Origin: Rhodocaloribacter litoris
Lineage (GTDB): Bacteria; Bacteroidota; Rhodothermia; Rhodothermales; ISCAR-4553
Direction: 5' to 3'
Length of the DNA stretch: 64,000 nucleotides
Assembly (NCBI RefSeq): GCF_011682235.2
Contig: NZ_CP076718.1
Coordinates: 2,893,867-2,957,866, forward strand
Positions 52,463 to 62,271 of the stretch are shown here, in pieces. The translations under genes were made by a program, and so were the position numbers. Below the pieces are notes generated by a model. The model saw nothing but the letters and a program-made list of their open reading frames with translations, was not told where the DNA came from and made no database searches. Position 1 is the first letter of the stretch, and each line of letters starts with the position of its first letter.

Positions 52463-52616
52463 GGTCGTCGTTCCGGGGCCAGGTGCCGCCGGTCAGCGCC
52501 AGGGTGCGTTGCCGTAGCTCCCAGGCCAGTTCGAGCGGGCGCTTTGGCTGGTGTTGCCCGACCTGTTTACGGATCGATTCGGCCGGTTCGGGCCGATGGG
52601 CCTGCGTGTCGGTCAT
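52419..52616 (-). CDS. small protein upstream of the nucleotidyltransferase
   Basis: 65 residues from ATG 52616 (MTDTQAHRPEPAESIRKQVG). Charged, Arg/Gln-rich, no membrane helix. It starts 13 bp after the carA stop and overlaps the nucleotidyltransferase gene by 44 bp, the arrangement of an antitoxin or partner gene. No family recognised, so the role is only inferred from position. Confidence 0.45.
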   Translation of the reverse strand: MTDTQAHRPEPAESIRKQVGQHQPKRPLELAWELRQRTLALTGGTWPRNDDHDRIRKVVGGPQPE

Positions 52617-52629
52617 GGTCGTCACCGGG

Positions 52630-53799
52630 TCATCGGCGTTCGCCGTCTTCTTTTGCGTGCCGGACGACGGGCACGCCGCGCACCTCGGCGATGTCGCGCA
52701 GGAAGGCGTCGAAGAGGTAGCGGCTGTCGTGCGGGCCGGGCGAGGCTTCCGGGTGGTACTGCACCGAGAGGCCCACGAACGTCTTGAAGCGCAGGCCCTC
52801 GACGGTTTTGTCGTTCAGGTTCACATGGGTCCACTCGACCTTGGCCGGGTCGAGCGAGGCCGGATCGACGGCGAAGCCGTGGTTCTGCGTCGTCACTTCC
52901 ACACGGCCCGTCTGGAGGTTCTTCACCGGGTGGTTGGCGCCCCGGTGCCCGACGAACATCTTGTAGACCGTCAGGCCCAGGGCCAGGGCCATGAGCTGGT
53001 GGCCGAGGCAGATGCCGAAGAGGGGTAGCCCCGTCTCCATGGCACGGCGGACGGTTTCGATGGCCTCGGGCATGGCGCGGGGATCGCCGGGACCGTTCGA
53101 GAAGAAGAGACCGTCCGGGTTCCAGGCGAGCACCGTCTCCAGGGGGGTGGAAGCCGGGAAGACACGCACCGTGCAGCCCCGCCGGGCGAAGGTGCGCAGG
53201 ATGTTCAGCTTGACGCCGTAGTCATAGACCGCGATGCGGGCGCCTTCGCCCAGGCTGTAGTCGTAGGCCGCCTCGCAGGTGACGCGGGAGGCCAGCTCCA
53301 GCCCCTCCATCGACGGCCAGGCCCGGGCCTTCTCGACGAGGCGCTCGTCGTCCAGGTCGACCGACGAGATGACGGCGTTCATGACCCCTTTGGCGCGGAT
53401 GTGCCGCACCAGCCGCCGCGTGTCGACGCCGGAGATGCCCACGAGCCGGTGTCGCAGCATGAAGTTGTGCAGCGACTCGTCGGCGAGCTGGTTCGAGTAG
53501 CGGTGGGTGAACGACCGCACCACCAGGCCCGCAATCATCGGGCGCTCGGCCTCCATGTCGATGTCCATGGCGCCGTAGTTGCCGATGTGCGGGTAGGTCA
53601 TCATCATGATCTGCCCGTGGTACGAGGGGTCCGTCATGATCTCCTGGTAGCCGGTCATCGACGTGTTGAAACAGAGCTCGCCGCCGGTCTCACCCCGGTG
53701 GCCGATGGCGACGCCGGTGACGACGGTGCCGTCGGCCAGGGCCAGCTTGCAAGGTTGCGGTGCGTTCCCGTTCGTCGAAAGGTCGATGGTCTGGTTCAT
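52630..53799 (-). CDS. carA: carbamoyl-phosphate synthase small subunit
   Basis: 389 residues. Glutamine amidotransferase partner of CarB. N-terminal domain shows ELCFNTSMTGYQEIMTDPSY and GISGVDTRRLVRHIRAKG; the class I amidotransferase domain has FFSNGPGDPRAM, the nucleophile Cys in FGICLGHQLMALALG, TQNHGFAV and the His/Glu pair in QYHPEASPGPHDS. It is the first gene of the run and is followed by the small gene at 52419-52616. It has a leader of about 250 bp with a terminator-like hairpin at 53873-53904. Confidence 0.95.
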   Translation of the reverse strand: MNQTIDLSTNGNAPQPCKLALADGTVVTGVAIGHRGETGGELCFNTSMTGYQEIMTDPSYHGQIMMMTYPHIGNYGAMDIDMEAERPMIAGLVVRSFTHRYSNQLADESLHNFMLRHRLVGISGVDTRRLVRHIRAKGVMNAVISSVDLDDERLVEKARAWPSMEGLELASRVTCEAAYDYSLGEGARIAVYDYGVKLNILRTFARRGCTVRVFPASTPLETVLAWNPDGLFFSNGPGDPRAMPEAIETVRRAMETGLPLFGICLGHQLMALALGLTVYKMFVGHRGANHPVKNLQTGRVEVTTQNHGFAVDPASLDPAKVEWTHVNLNDKTVEGLRFKTFVGLSVQYHPEASPGPHDSRYLFDAFLRDIAEVRGVPVVRHAKEDGERR

Positions 53800-53872
53800 A
53801 CGGCAAAGCGGTTCAGCGGGGAATCTGAGCGGGCAAGGCGGTCAGAAGCGGACGTACCGTAACCGCTTCTGC

Positions 53873-53904
53873 AAAAAAAAACCTTCCCAGGACGCCGGGA
53901 AGGT
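53873..53904 (-). terminator. terminator-like hairpin in the carA leader (attenuator candidate)
   Basis: In the minus-strand RNA ACCTTCCC pairs perfectly with GGGAAGGT (8 bp, 8-nt loop), followed by eight U residues. It lies about 75 nt before the carA start and after the likely transcription start, so it could stop transcription before carA. The opposite strand has no T-run. Confidence 0.6.
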
Positions 53905-54062
53905 CGAACACAACACGGGTGGGTGCTTGGTATGAACAAGAGCGGAAAGATCGCGTCGTTCAAGGCTTTATCGGGGCAGCCGGTCGGGCCGCGTGCGTTC
54001 TCCCTGTTACTGAAGGATGATTGTGTCAGGGGGACGGTCCCTGCCGTCGACACATTTCTGTC

Positions 54063-54092
54063 AAAATACGGCGGCGGGGCGGGTTTGCACAA
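54063..54092 (-). promoter_or_regulatory. possible carA promoter
   Basis: On the minus strand TTGTGC (54092-54087), an 18-bp spacer and TATTTT (54068-54063). Both hexamers match consensus at four of six positions. Leader length would be about 255 nt. Confidence 0.3.
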
Positions 54093-54356
54093 GCGCAGGT
54101 CTCGCTTTTGCAGGGGTTTCATAGAAGAAGAACGCCGGGAAAACTGAAACAGCTGCCGGGGCGGGAAGATCCCGTCCCGGCTCGGCCGAACCGGGCGGCT
54201 CCGGGCGGGTTCAAGAAGCCGGTTCCGGACCCGCGACGGTCGATCCGGCGGCACCGACCGGTGAGGGGACGCGTGCCACATCTCGGCGCGGAACTTCCGT
54301 TTCGCCGCCTCTAAATAAGGTAAACTTGGTTCCGGGAACAGCCTCGGGAACGGCGC

Positions 54357-55049
54357 ATGCCGCGCAGGGGGAAGACATACGACCGGCAACAGGGGTACGT
54401 GCTCCGCATGATGGCGACGCTGGCGCTCAGCCTGGCGGTCGTGACGGCGGCCGTCCGGTGGTGGCCTCCGCCCGGTGCGGCGGAGCCGCCGGAGATCGTC
54501 TACGATCCGCGGGGGCAGGAGCTCATCGTGATGGAGGAGATCGTACAGACACAGCAGCGGCTTCGCCGACCCCCGCCGCCGGCGCCCCTTGTGCCCGTCG
54601 TGGTGCCGGACGAAGTCGTCCTGGATGAGTACGATCTGGAGGTGCGGGACAGCTACCTGCCCGTGGACACGCCGGGAGACGATGCCGAGCAGGTCGAGGG
54701 GGATCCTGAAGGGACCCGGGCGACGGCCGTCAGCGCCACCGTCGGCCCCAAGCCCGTGCGGATCGTGGAGCCGGAGTACACCCGGGAGGCCCGCCGGAAA
54801 AAAGTGCGCGCCGAGGTGGTCGTCGAGGTGCTGGTGAACGAACGGGGCCGGGTGGAGCAGGCACGCATCGTCGAACGCTACCTGCTGGGGGACAGGCCGG
54901 AGGACCCCAAACAGCCGGTGCCACGACTGGGCTACGGTCTGGAAGAGGCCGCGCTGGCCGCCGCCGAAGGCTGGATGTTTCGCCCGGCCCGTCAGAACGG
55001 CAAGCCGGTCAGCAGTCTGTTCACGTTCACCCTCAGCTTCGGCATCTGA
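54357..55049 (+). CDS. energy transducer TonB
   Basis: 230 residues. One N-terminal membrane helix (MMATLALSLAVVTAAVRWW, residues about 18-36), a Pro-rich and acidic linker (RRPPPPAPLVPVVV), and a C-terminal TonB domain (GPKPVRIVEPEYTREARRKK, VVVEVLVNERGRVEQARIVE, EGWMFRPARQNGKPV). It carries proton-motive energy from ExbBD to outer-membrane receptors such as the one at 45514-48366. ExbB/ExbD are not in the window. Start at ATG 54357 lies 30 bp after an AT-rich patch that may hold its promoter. Confidence 0.88.
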   Translation: MPRRGKTYDRQQGYVLRMMATLALSLAVVTAAVRWWPPPGAAEPPEIVYDPRGQELIVMEEIVQTQQRLRRPPPPAPLVPVVVPDEVVLDEYDLEVRDSYLPVDTPGDDAEQVEGDPEGTRATAVSATVGPKPVRIVEPEYTREARRKKVRAEVVVEVLVNERGRVEQARIVERYLLGDRPEDPKQPVPRLGYGLEEAALAAAEGWMFRPARQNGKPVSSLFTFTLSFGI

Positions 55050-55160
55050 GCGGGCCCAGGGGCCTCCGCCGGCGGGCGAAAAATCCGGGAACGGTTGGGA
55101 TTTTCGACGGCCCGTTCGGAAATTGCGGCTTCGATTTCTCCACTCAACGTGCCGGAAAAC

Positions 55161-57416
55161 ATGATGGGGATTCGTGCCGGTTTCCGGGGCCGCCGGCTGG
55201 TGGCGGGATGGATCGGGCTGTTGCTGCTGGGGGGCGGCCATGCGCTGCGGGCGCAGCCGGTGGAGCGGGCCGTGTCGCAACGCCCGGTCGTGCAGGCGGT
55301 GGCCGTGCCGGAGCCGCCCCGGCTCGACGGGGAGGTGCTCGGCGACCCGGTCTGGCAGGCCGTGCCGCCGGCGACGGGTTTCCGGCAGACGGAGCCGCGG
55401 GAGGGAGCGCCCGCCTCCGAGCGGACCGAGGTCCGCCTGGTCTTCACCGACGCGGTCCTCTACGTGGGTGTGATCTGCTTCGACCGCGATCCCTCCGGCA
55501 TCATCGTCGCGGACAGCCGCCGCGATGCCTCGCTCGACGAGACCGACAGCTTCCGTTTCATCCTGGATACCTACCGCGACGGGCGCAACGGTTTCGTCTT
55601 CGGCACCAACCCGGCCGGTATCGAGTACGACGCGCAGGTTACCAACGAAGGACAGGGCAGCTTCGGCGGGGGCCGGCAGATGGCCGGCTCGGGGGGCGGC
55701 TTCAACATCAACTGGGACGGCTCCTGGGAGGTGCGCACCGCCACGGGCGATTTCGGCTGGAGCGCCGAGTTTGCCATCCCGTTCAGCACCCTGCGCTTCC
55801 CTTCCGGGCGTGAGCAGACCTGGGGCATCAACTTCCAGCGGACGATCCGGCGGCGCAACGAACACGCCTTCTGGGCGCCGCTGCCCCGGCAGTTCAACCT
55901 CAACCGGGTCTCGCTGGCCGGTACGCTGACGGGGCTGGCCGTGCCGGATCCGCGTAACCTCAAGGTCATGCCCTACGTCCTCGGCCAGGCCATCCGGGAC
56001 TTCGAGGTGCACGGCACCACGCACACCGAGGCCGACTTCGGCGTCGACCTCAAATACAGCCTCACGCCCGGGCTCACCCTCGATGCCACCTACAACACCG
56101 ATTTCGCGCAGGTGGAGGTGGACGAGCAGCAGATCAACCTGGATCGTTTCAGCCTCTTTTTTCCCGAAAAACGCCCCTTCTTTCTCGAAAACGCCGGGCT
56201 GTTCTCGGTCGGGGAGACGGGCGAGGTGGAGCTGTTCTTCAGCCGCCGCATCGGTCTCTCGGCAGGGGCAACCGTGCCGATCCTCGGCGGCGTGCGGCTC
56301 TCGGGCACCGCCGGCGCCACCCGCATCGGCTTGCTGGAGATGCAGACCGAAGCCGTCCGGGCCGACAGCCTCCCGGCCAACAACTTTGCCGTGGTACGGC
56401 TGCAGCGGGAGTTGCCCAACCGCTCGGCCGTCGGGGTGTTGCTGACCAACCGGCAGGGCACCGGTGATCTGGCACCCGACCGGGACTACAACCGCCTCCT
56501 GGCCTTCGACGCACGGTTCGGGCTCGGCGCGTACGGGATGGTCTCGGGCTTCGTGGCGCGCAGCTTCACCCCCGGCGTCGACGGCGGCCAGCAGGCCTTC
56601 AACCTCGACGCGCAGTATGATGCGGAAGCCTGGCTGCTGAGTGCCACCTTCACCCAGGTGGGCGACGGGTTCAACCCGGAGGTGGGCTTCCTGCGGCGCA
56701 CCAGCTACCGGAAGGTTGCCGGCCTCATCTTCCACCGCTTTCGCCCGGAGGACTTGCTGGGCTTCCTCGAACTACGCCCGCACGTCTCCTACCGGGGATA
56801 CTGGGGGCTCGACGGCTTCCAGGAGACGGGCTTTCTCCACATCGACAACCACTGGGAATGGCGGGGCGGCTATGAGATCCACACCGGCATCAACCTGACC
56901 CGCGAGGGCGTGCGCGCGCCCTTCGAGATCGCCGACGGGGTCTTCGTGCCGGCGGGGACGTATGATCACCGCGAACTGCAACTGGTCGGCTTCACGAACC
57001 GGGGCTACTGGATCAGCCTGGAAGCCCGGGCCACCATCGGCGGCTTCTTCGGGGGAGATCGCGTCTCGATCGACCCCACGCTGAACGTCCGGGCCGGCGA
57101 GACCCTCAATGCCGCCTTCAGCCTGAGCTACAACGACGTCCGGCTGCCCGGGGGCCACTTCACGACGAACCTCTTCCGCGCCCGCCTCTCCTATGCCTTC
57201 TCCCCGCGGGTCTTCATACAGAGCCTCGTCCAGTATAACGATCAGGCCGGCGTTTTCTCCATGAACGTGCGCCTGGGATGGCTCCGGGCCGCCAATACGG
57301 GCCTTTTCATCGTCTTCAACCAGACCAGCACCGCGGACCGTTTCTTCGGTTTCGACGAGACGCTCAACCGGGGGCTGACGGTCAAGTACACCCACCTCCT
57401 CGACGTGCTCCGGTGA
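55161..57416 (+). CDS. DUF5916-type outer-membrane protein with N-terminal CBM9-like domain
   Basis: 751 residues from ATG 55161 (55164 is also possible). A signal peptide (VAGWIGLLLLGGGHALRAQ) precedes a CBM9-like domain (PPRLDGEVLGDPVWQAVPPA, VRLVFTDAVLYVGVICFD), and then a long beta-rich region typical of DUF5916 proteins (FAIPFSTLRFPSGREQTWGI, DRFSLFFPEKRPFFLENAG). The C-terminal part has the alternating strand pattern of a beta-barrel. The function in the family is not firmly known; a surface binding or transport role is a guess. Next to the TonB gene, 111 bp after it. Confidence 0.8.
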   Translation: MMGIRAGFRGRRLVAGWIGLLLLGGGHALRAQPVERAVSQRPVVQAVAVPEPPRLDGEVLGDPVWQAVPPATGFRQTEPREGAPASERTEVRLVFTDAVLYVGVICFDRDPSGIIVADSRRDASLDETDSFRFILDTYRDGRNGFVFGTNPAGIEYDAQVTNEGQGSFGGGRQMAGSGGGFNINWDGSWEVRTATGDFGWSAEFAIPFSTLRFPSGREQTWGINFQRTIRRRNEHAFWAPLPRQFNLNRVSLAGTLTGLAVPDPRNLKVMPYVLGQAIRDFEVHGTTHTEADFGVDLKYSLTPGLTLDATYNTDFAQVEVDEQQINLDRFSLFFPEKRPFFLENAGLFSVGETGEVELFFSRRIGLSAGATVPILGGVRLSGTAGATRIGLLEMQTEAVRADSLPANNFAVVRLQRELPNRSAVGVLLTNRQGTGDLAPDRDYNRLLAFDARFGLGAYGMVSGFVARSFTPGVDGGQQAFNLDAQYDAEAWLLSATFTQVGDGFNPEVGFLRRTSYRKVAGLIFHRFRPEDLLGFLELRPHVSYRGYWGLDGFQETGFLHIDNHWEWRGGYEIHTGINLTREGVRAPFEIADGVFVPAGTYDHRELQLVGFTNRGYWISLEARATIGGFFGGDRVSIDPTLNVRAGETLNAAFSLSYNDVRLPGGHFTTNLFRARLSYAFSPRVFIQSLVQYNDQAGVFSMNVRLGWLRAANTGLFIVFNQTSTADRFFGFDETLNRGLTVKYTHLLDVLR

Positions 57417-57425
57417 GGCGGGCCT

Positions 57426-58151
57426 CTACGGTTCCCGCACTTCGAGCAGTTCGACGACGAAGGTGAGAACGGAGAACGGGGGGATGATGCCGTTGCCGGC
57501 CTGTCCGTAGGCGAGGTGGTAGGGAATGACGACCATGCGCTCCCCGCCGGCACGCATCCCTTCCAGGCCCCGGTGCCATCCTTCGATGAACCCGGTGCTG
57601 CCCAGTTCGAAGGTGAAGCCTTCGGCGCTGTCGAACTCGATGTCGCCGAGCAACGTGCCGGTGTAGTTGACGGTCAGGATCTTGCCGGTCTTGGCCGTGG
57701 CGCCTTCGCCGTCGACCCTGTCTTCGATGTACACGTCGTCCAGGATCCGGTCGAGCGTGATGTCGAAGATGACGGTGGCATTGCCGGGCACTGCGTCGCC
57801 GAAGCCGCGCCGCCCGAAGGCGAGGTGGGGGGGGATGGTCAGCCGCCGGGTGCCGCCCGGCCGCATCCCGGCGATGCCCTGATCCCAGCCTTCGATGACC
57901 TGCCCCACCCCCAGGGTGAAAGCCAGCGGGAGCTCGTCGTCCTCCGAGGTGTCGAAGACCGTGCCGTCTTCCAGCCTGCCCACGTAGCTGACCATGATCG
58001 GATCGCCGGCCTTGACGGCCGGGCCGTCGCCTTCCTGCAGGTCTTCGATCAAAAGCTCGCCTTCCGGCTCGCCGTTCGCATCACAACCGGCAAGCAACAG
58101 GCCGGAGACGAACAGGGCAACACCCAGCGTACTCGCGAAGCGAAACTTCAT
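57426..58151 (-). CDS. tandem FKBP-type peptidyl-prolyl isomerase lipoprotein
   Basis: 241 residues from ATG 58151 (58160 is an alternative). Signal with lipobox LLLAGC, so periplasmic or membrane-bound. Two FKBP domains: the first with MVSYVGRLEDGTVFDTSEDD, GVGQVIEGWDQGIAGMRPGG and RRLTIPPHLAFGRRGFGD; the second with TVNYTGTLLGDIEFDS, FIEGWHRGLEGMRAGG and VVIPYHLAYGQAGNG. A double domain is less common than a single one. Catalyses cis-trans prolyl isomerisation and helps folding of exported proteins. Ends 10 bp from the convergent DUF5916 gene. Confidence 0.9.
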   Translation of the reverse strand: MKFRFASTLGVALFVSGLLLAGCDANGEPEGELLIEDLQEGDGPAVKAGDPIMVSYVGRLEDGTVFDTSEDDELPLAFTLGVGQVIEGWDQGIAGMRPGGTRRLTIPPHLAFGRRGFGDAVPGNATVIFDITLDRILDDVYIEDRVDGEGATAKTGKILTVNYTGTLLGDIEFDSAEGFTFELGSTGFIEGWHRGLEGMRAGGERMVVIPYHLAYGQAGNGIIPPFSVLTFVVELLEVREP

Positions 58152-58275
58152 TTCTCCCATCGATAAGATGACGTGGCACAGGAACCGGACGTACGGGTGA
58201 ACAGCCCGGCTCCCGGTTTTGTTCGGGCCGTTCAGGGCAATAAGCGGGGGATGATGCCGGATGCCCGGCTGCGGC

Positions 58276-58310
58276 AAAAAGAGACGCCGCCGCCCGGCCG
58301 GGCGACGGCG
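58276..58310 (-). terminator. intrinsic terminator of mdh
   Basis: On the minus strand a long GC-rich palindrome (CGCCGTCGCCCGG and CCGGGCGGCGGCG, one mismatch) followed by TCTCTTTTT. It is 22 bp past the mdh stop. Confidence 0.75.
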
Positions 58311-58331
58311 CCGGTGAAAGACAGGCGGGTA

Positions 58332-59402
<1,071 letters not shown>

Positions 59403-59515
59403 TCATGCGTTAATCTGACACCCCGGAAACGCCGGTGCCCGGACGGGCGTTAGGGCGGGGCTCCCCGGCCGGAACCGTGTCCGGGCCTTTACCAGCCTTC
59501 AAAACCGTTGATCCC

Positions 59516-60919
59516 ATGCGCTTCAGCCGAGCTTTAACCGCGTTTTTTTGTCTTGTCCTGTCGGTTTTTCTCAGCGTGGTCGTCGGGGCCTGTTCGGGGC
59601 AGCCGGAGGAGACGAGCCGGCCGAAGAACGTCATCCTGCTCATCGCCGACGGGTGCGGTCCGGCCAGCTTCACCCTGGCCCGCACCTATCGCCGGGACGT
59701 GCTGGGGCAGGCGGGCGGGCTGGCCGTCGATCCCCACCTGGTCGGCACCGTGCAGACCCACGCGACGGACTCCCGCGTGACCGACTCGGCGGCCGGGGCC
59801 ACGGCCTATGCCTGCGGCGTCAAGACGTACAACGGCGCCATCGCCGTCGACACGCTCCGCCGGCCCGTCGCCACGGTACTCGAAGCGGCCGAGGCACGGG
59901 GCATGGCCACGGGCCTGGTGGCCACGAGCACCCTCACGCATGCCACCCCCGCCGCCTTCTCGGCCCACGTTCCGAACCGCGGCATGGCGGCGGAGATCGC
60001 GGCGCAGCAGATCACGAAAGGCATCGAGGTGCTTTTCGGCGGCGGGCGTGCCGACTTCCTGCCCGAAAGCGCGGGCGGGCGCCGCACCGACGGGCGCAAC
60101 CTGCTCGAGGAGGCACGTGCCGCCGGCTATCACGTCGCCCTTACCCGGGCGGCTTTCGACAGCGTGACGGCCCCGCCCGTCCTCGGCCTCTTTGCCGGCA
60201 GCCACCTGGACTACGAACTCGACCGGGACCCGGCCGAACAACCCTCCCTGGCGGAGATGACCCGCAAGGCCCTCGACCTGCTCCGAAACGACCCCGACGG
60301 CTTCTTTCTCATGGTCGAAGGGAGCCGCATCGATCACGCCGGCCACGCCAACGACGCCGCCGCCCACCTGCACGACATCCTGGCTTTCGACGAGGCCGTC
60401 GCCGTCGCCCTCGACTTCGCCCGTCAGGAGGGCGAGACGCTCGTCGTCGTCACCTCCGATCACGAGACGGGCGGCCTCACGCTGGGCCGCAACCTCGATG
60501 GCCGGGGCGTCTATGCCTGGTATCCCGGGGTGCTGGCGCCCGTCCGGCACTCGAACGACGCCCTGGCCCGGATGCTGCGCGAGGGCGCGGACCCGGAAAC
60601 GGTGCTCCGGGAGGCCGGCCTCGACCCCGCCACGCTCGATCCCGCAGACCGCCGGGCCCTGCTCGAAGCCGCCGAAGACGGGGACGCCCGCACCTTCCTC
60701 TCGCACTACAACGACCTCATCGCCCGGAGGGCCGTCATCGCCTGGACCACCGGAGGCCACACCGGCGTCGACGTGAACCTCTACGCCTTCGGGCCGGGCC
60801 ACACCCGCTTCTTCGGCAACCACGACAATGCGGCCGTCGGCCGGCAGATCGCCGGGCTGCTCGGGTTGGACCTGCCCGCGCTCACGGAGAAGCTGCAGGC
60901 GCAAAGCGGGGCGGAATGA
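59516..60919 (+). CDS. alkaline phosphatase (PhoA-type)
   Basis: 467 residues from ATG 59516 (MRFSRALTAFFCLVLSVFLS). The signal ends in a possible lipobox (VVGAC). Metal and catalytic motifs of the PhoA family are visible: NVILLIADGCGPASF, nucleophile Ser in RVTDSAAGATAYACGVKTYN, MVEGSRIDHAGHANDAAAHL, VVVTSDHETGGLTLG and ATTGGHTG (here WTTGGHTGVDVN). It hydrolyses phosphomonoesters in the periplasm or at the cell surface. A second hydrolase of the region, but not linked by operon to a neighbour; its promoter is in the 59397-59515 gap. Confidence 0.9.
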   Translation: MRFSRALTAFFCLVLSVFLSVVVGACSGQPEETSRPKNVILLIADGCGPASFTLARTYRRDVLGQAGGLAVDPHLVGTVQTHATDSRVTDSAAGATAYACGVKTYNGAIAVDTLRRPVATVLEAAEARGMATGLVATSTLTHATPAAFSAHVPNRGMAAEIAAQQITKGIEVLFGGGRADFLPESAGGRRTDGRNLLEEARAAGYHVALTRAAFDSVTAPPVLGLFAGSHLDYELDRDPAEQPSLAEMTRKALDLLRNDPDGFFLMVEGSRIDHAGHANDAAAHLHDILAFDEAVAVALDFARQEGETLVVVTSDHETGGLTLGRNLDGRGVYAWYPGVLAPVRHSNDALARMLREGADPETVLREAGLDPATLDPADRRALLEAAEDGDARTFLSHYNDLIARRAVIAWTTGGHTGVDVNLYAFGPGHTRFFGNHDNAAVGRQIAGLLGLDLPALTEKLQAQSGAE

Positions 60920-61023
60920 GCCCCGTTCCCGCCGGCCTTTTGTACTTGTAGCGGCCGTTTTGTAACCTCCCGGCGTGGGTCCGTCTCACCTGTGGCCGGC
61001 GCGTACACGCCGGGAGGAGCATC

Positions 61024-62202
61024 ATGCCGGAGACTTCGCCCGCTTCGCCGGGGATGGAGCGACAGTTGCAGATCTACCTGGCCGGGATGCAGGGCCAGAA
61101 GCCGCCGCTTCCGGTTGCTTTCGAGGAACTGGAGCGGCTGGCCGCCGAGCGGATGAAGCCGGAGGCGTTTGCCTATGTGGCCGGCGGGGCCGGCGGGGAG
61201 GAGACGATGCGGGCGAACCGGGTGGCGTTCCGGCGATGGCGCCTGGTACCCCGGATGCTGCGGGACGTGGCCCGGCGCGACCTGAGCGTCGAACTGCTGG
61301 GGCGTCGCCTGCCGGCCCCCGTCCTGCTGGCCCCCGTCGGGGTACTCGGCATCGTTCACGAGGAAGGCGAGCTGGCGGTGGCCCGGGCCGCCCGCGACCT
61401 GGGCCTCCCTTTCCTCCTCAGCACCGTGGCCTCGAAGCCGATCGAGGCCGTGGCCGGGGTCATGGGCGAGGCCCCGCGCTGGTTCCAGCTCTACCCGGGC
61501 CGGCACCCCGAAGTTACGGCCAGCCTGCTCCGCCGGGCCGAAGCCGCCGGGTATGAGGCCGTCGTCGTCACGCTGGACACCCGGCTGCTGGCCTGGCGCG
61601 AGCGCGACCTCCAGCACGCCTACCTGCCTTTCCTCCACGGCGACGGGCTCGCCAACTACTTCACCGACCCGGTCTTTCGGGCCGCCCTCGAGGCGCCTCC
61701 CGAAGAGGACCCGGTTGCCGCCGTCCGCCTCTTTGCCGGCATCTTCTCGGACCCGGCCCTCACCTGGGGAGAGCTGGCCCGGCTCCGGGAGGTCACCCGC
61801 CTGCCGGTCCTGGTCAAAGGGCTCCTCCATCCGGACGATGCCCGCCAGGCCCTCGACCACGGGGTCGACGGCATCATCGTCTCGAACCACGGCGGGCGCC
61901 AGGTGGACGGCGCCGTGGCCGCCCTCGATGCCCTGCCGCCGGTCGTAGAGGCGGTACGGGGCCGCGTGCCCGTGCTCTTCGACAGCGGCATCCGCCGGGG
62001 CGCCGACGTGGTGAAGGCCCTGGCCCTCGGTGCGCAGGCCGTCCTGGTGGGGCGTCCCTACGTCTACGGCCTGGCCCTCGGCGGCGCAGACGGTGTCCGC
62101 GGGGTGCTGCTCAACCTGCTGGCCGACCTCGACCTGACGCTCGCGCTGTGCGGCTGCACGTCCGTCACCGAGCCGGGGCCGGATATCCTCGTCGAAGGCT
62201 GA
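61024..62202 (+). CDS. FMN-dependent lactate 2-monooxygenase-like alpha-hydroxy acid oxidase
   Basis: 392 residues with GGAGG eight bases before ATG 61024. FMN-binding TIM-barrel: VLLAPVGVLGIVHEEGEL, STVASKPIEAV, WFQLYPGRHPEVTASLL, the long loop DTRLLAWRERDLQHAYLPF and LANYFTDPVFRAAL that marks the lactate monooxygenase group, VLVKGLLHPDDARQALDHGV, IIVSNHGGRQVDGA with the catalytic His, and DSGIRRGADVVKALALGA. It likely oxidises lactate or a related 2-hydroxy acid. The SDR gene follows 69 bp later. Confidence 0.88.
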   Translation: MPETSPASPGMERQLQIYLAGMQGQKPPLPVAFEELERLAAERMKPEAFAYVAGGAGGEETMRANRVAFRRWRLVPRMLRDVARRDLSVELLGRRLPAPVLLAPVGVLGIVHEEGELAVARAARDLGLPFLLSTVASKPIEAVAGVMGEAPRWFQLYPGRHPEVTASLLRRAEAAGYEAVVVTLDTRLLAWRERDLQHAYLPFLHGDGLANYFTDPVFRAALEAPPEEDPVAAVRLFAGIFSDPALTWGELARLREVTRLPVLVKGLLHPDDARQALDHGVDGIIVSNHGGRQVDGAVAALDALPPVVEAVRGRVPVLFDSGIRRGADVVKALALGAQAVLVGRPYVYGLALGGADGVRGVLLNLLADLDLTLALCGCTSVTEPGPDILVEG

Positions 62203-62271
62203 GTTCTTTGCCCGGTGCCCACACCCCGACATCCCGGAACCGCCAACGCGCACCGTCAGCGCAGCCCGGAC

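Larger units (their letters stand above)
53800..54356. other. divergent intergenic region between carA and the TonB gene
   Basis: 557 bp between the start of carA (minus) and the TonB gene (plus). It holds the possible carA promoter (54063-54092), a terminator-like hairpin in the carA leader (53873-53904) with a second hairpin just after it (53844-53851 with 53863-53870), and a short ATG-led frame with CGA CGG arginine codons at 54055-54026. The frames on either strand that span the region have no ribosome site and are not taken as genes. Confidence 0.5.

Noticed and set aside
53923..54147. 74-codon plus-strand frame near the carA leader
   Set aside because: Overlaps the likely carA promoter and has no ribosome site or family match.
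53796..56735. Long minus-strand frame covering the TonB and DUF5916 genes and the carA leader
   Set aside because: Only its last part lies in non-coding DNA; most of it is opposite recognisable genes. The overlap with the carA start is coincidental.
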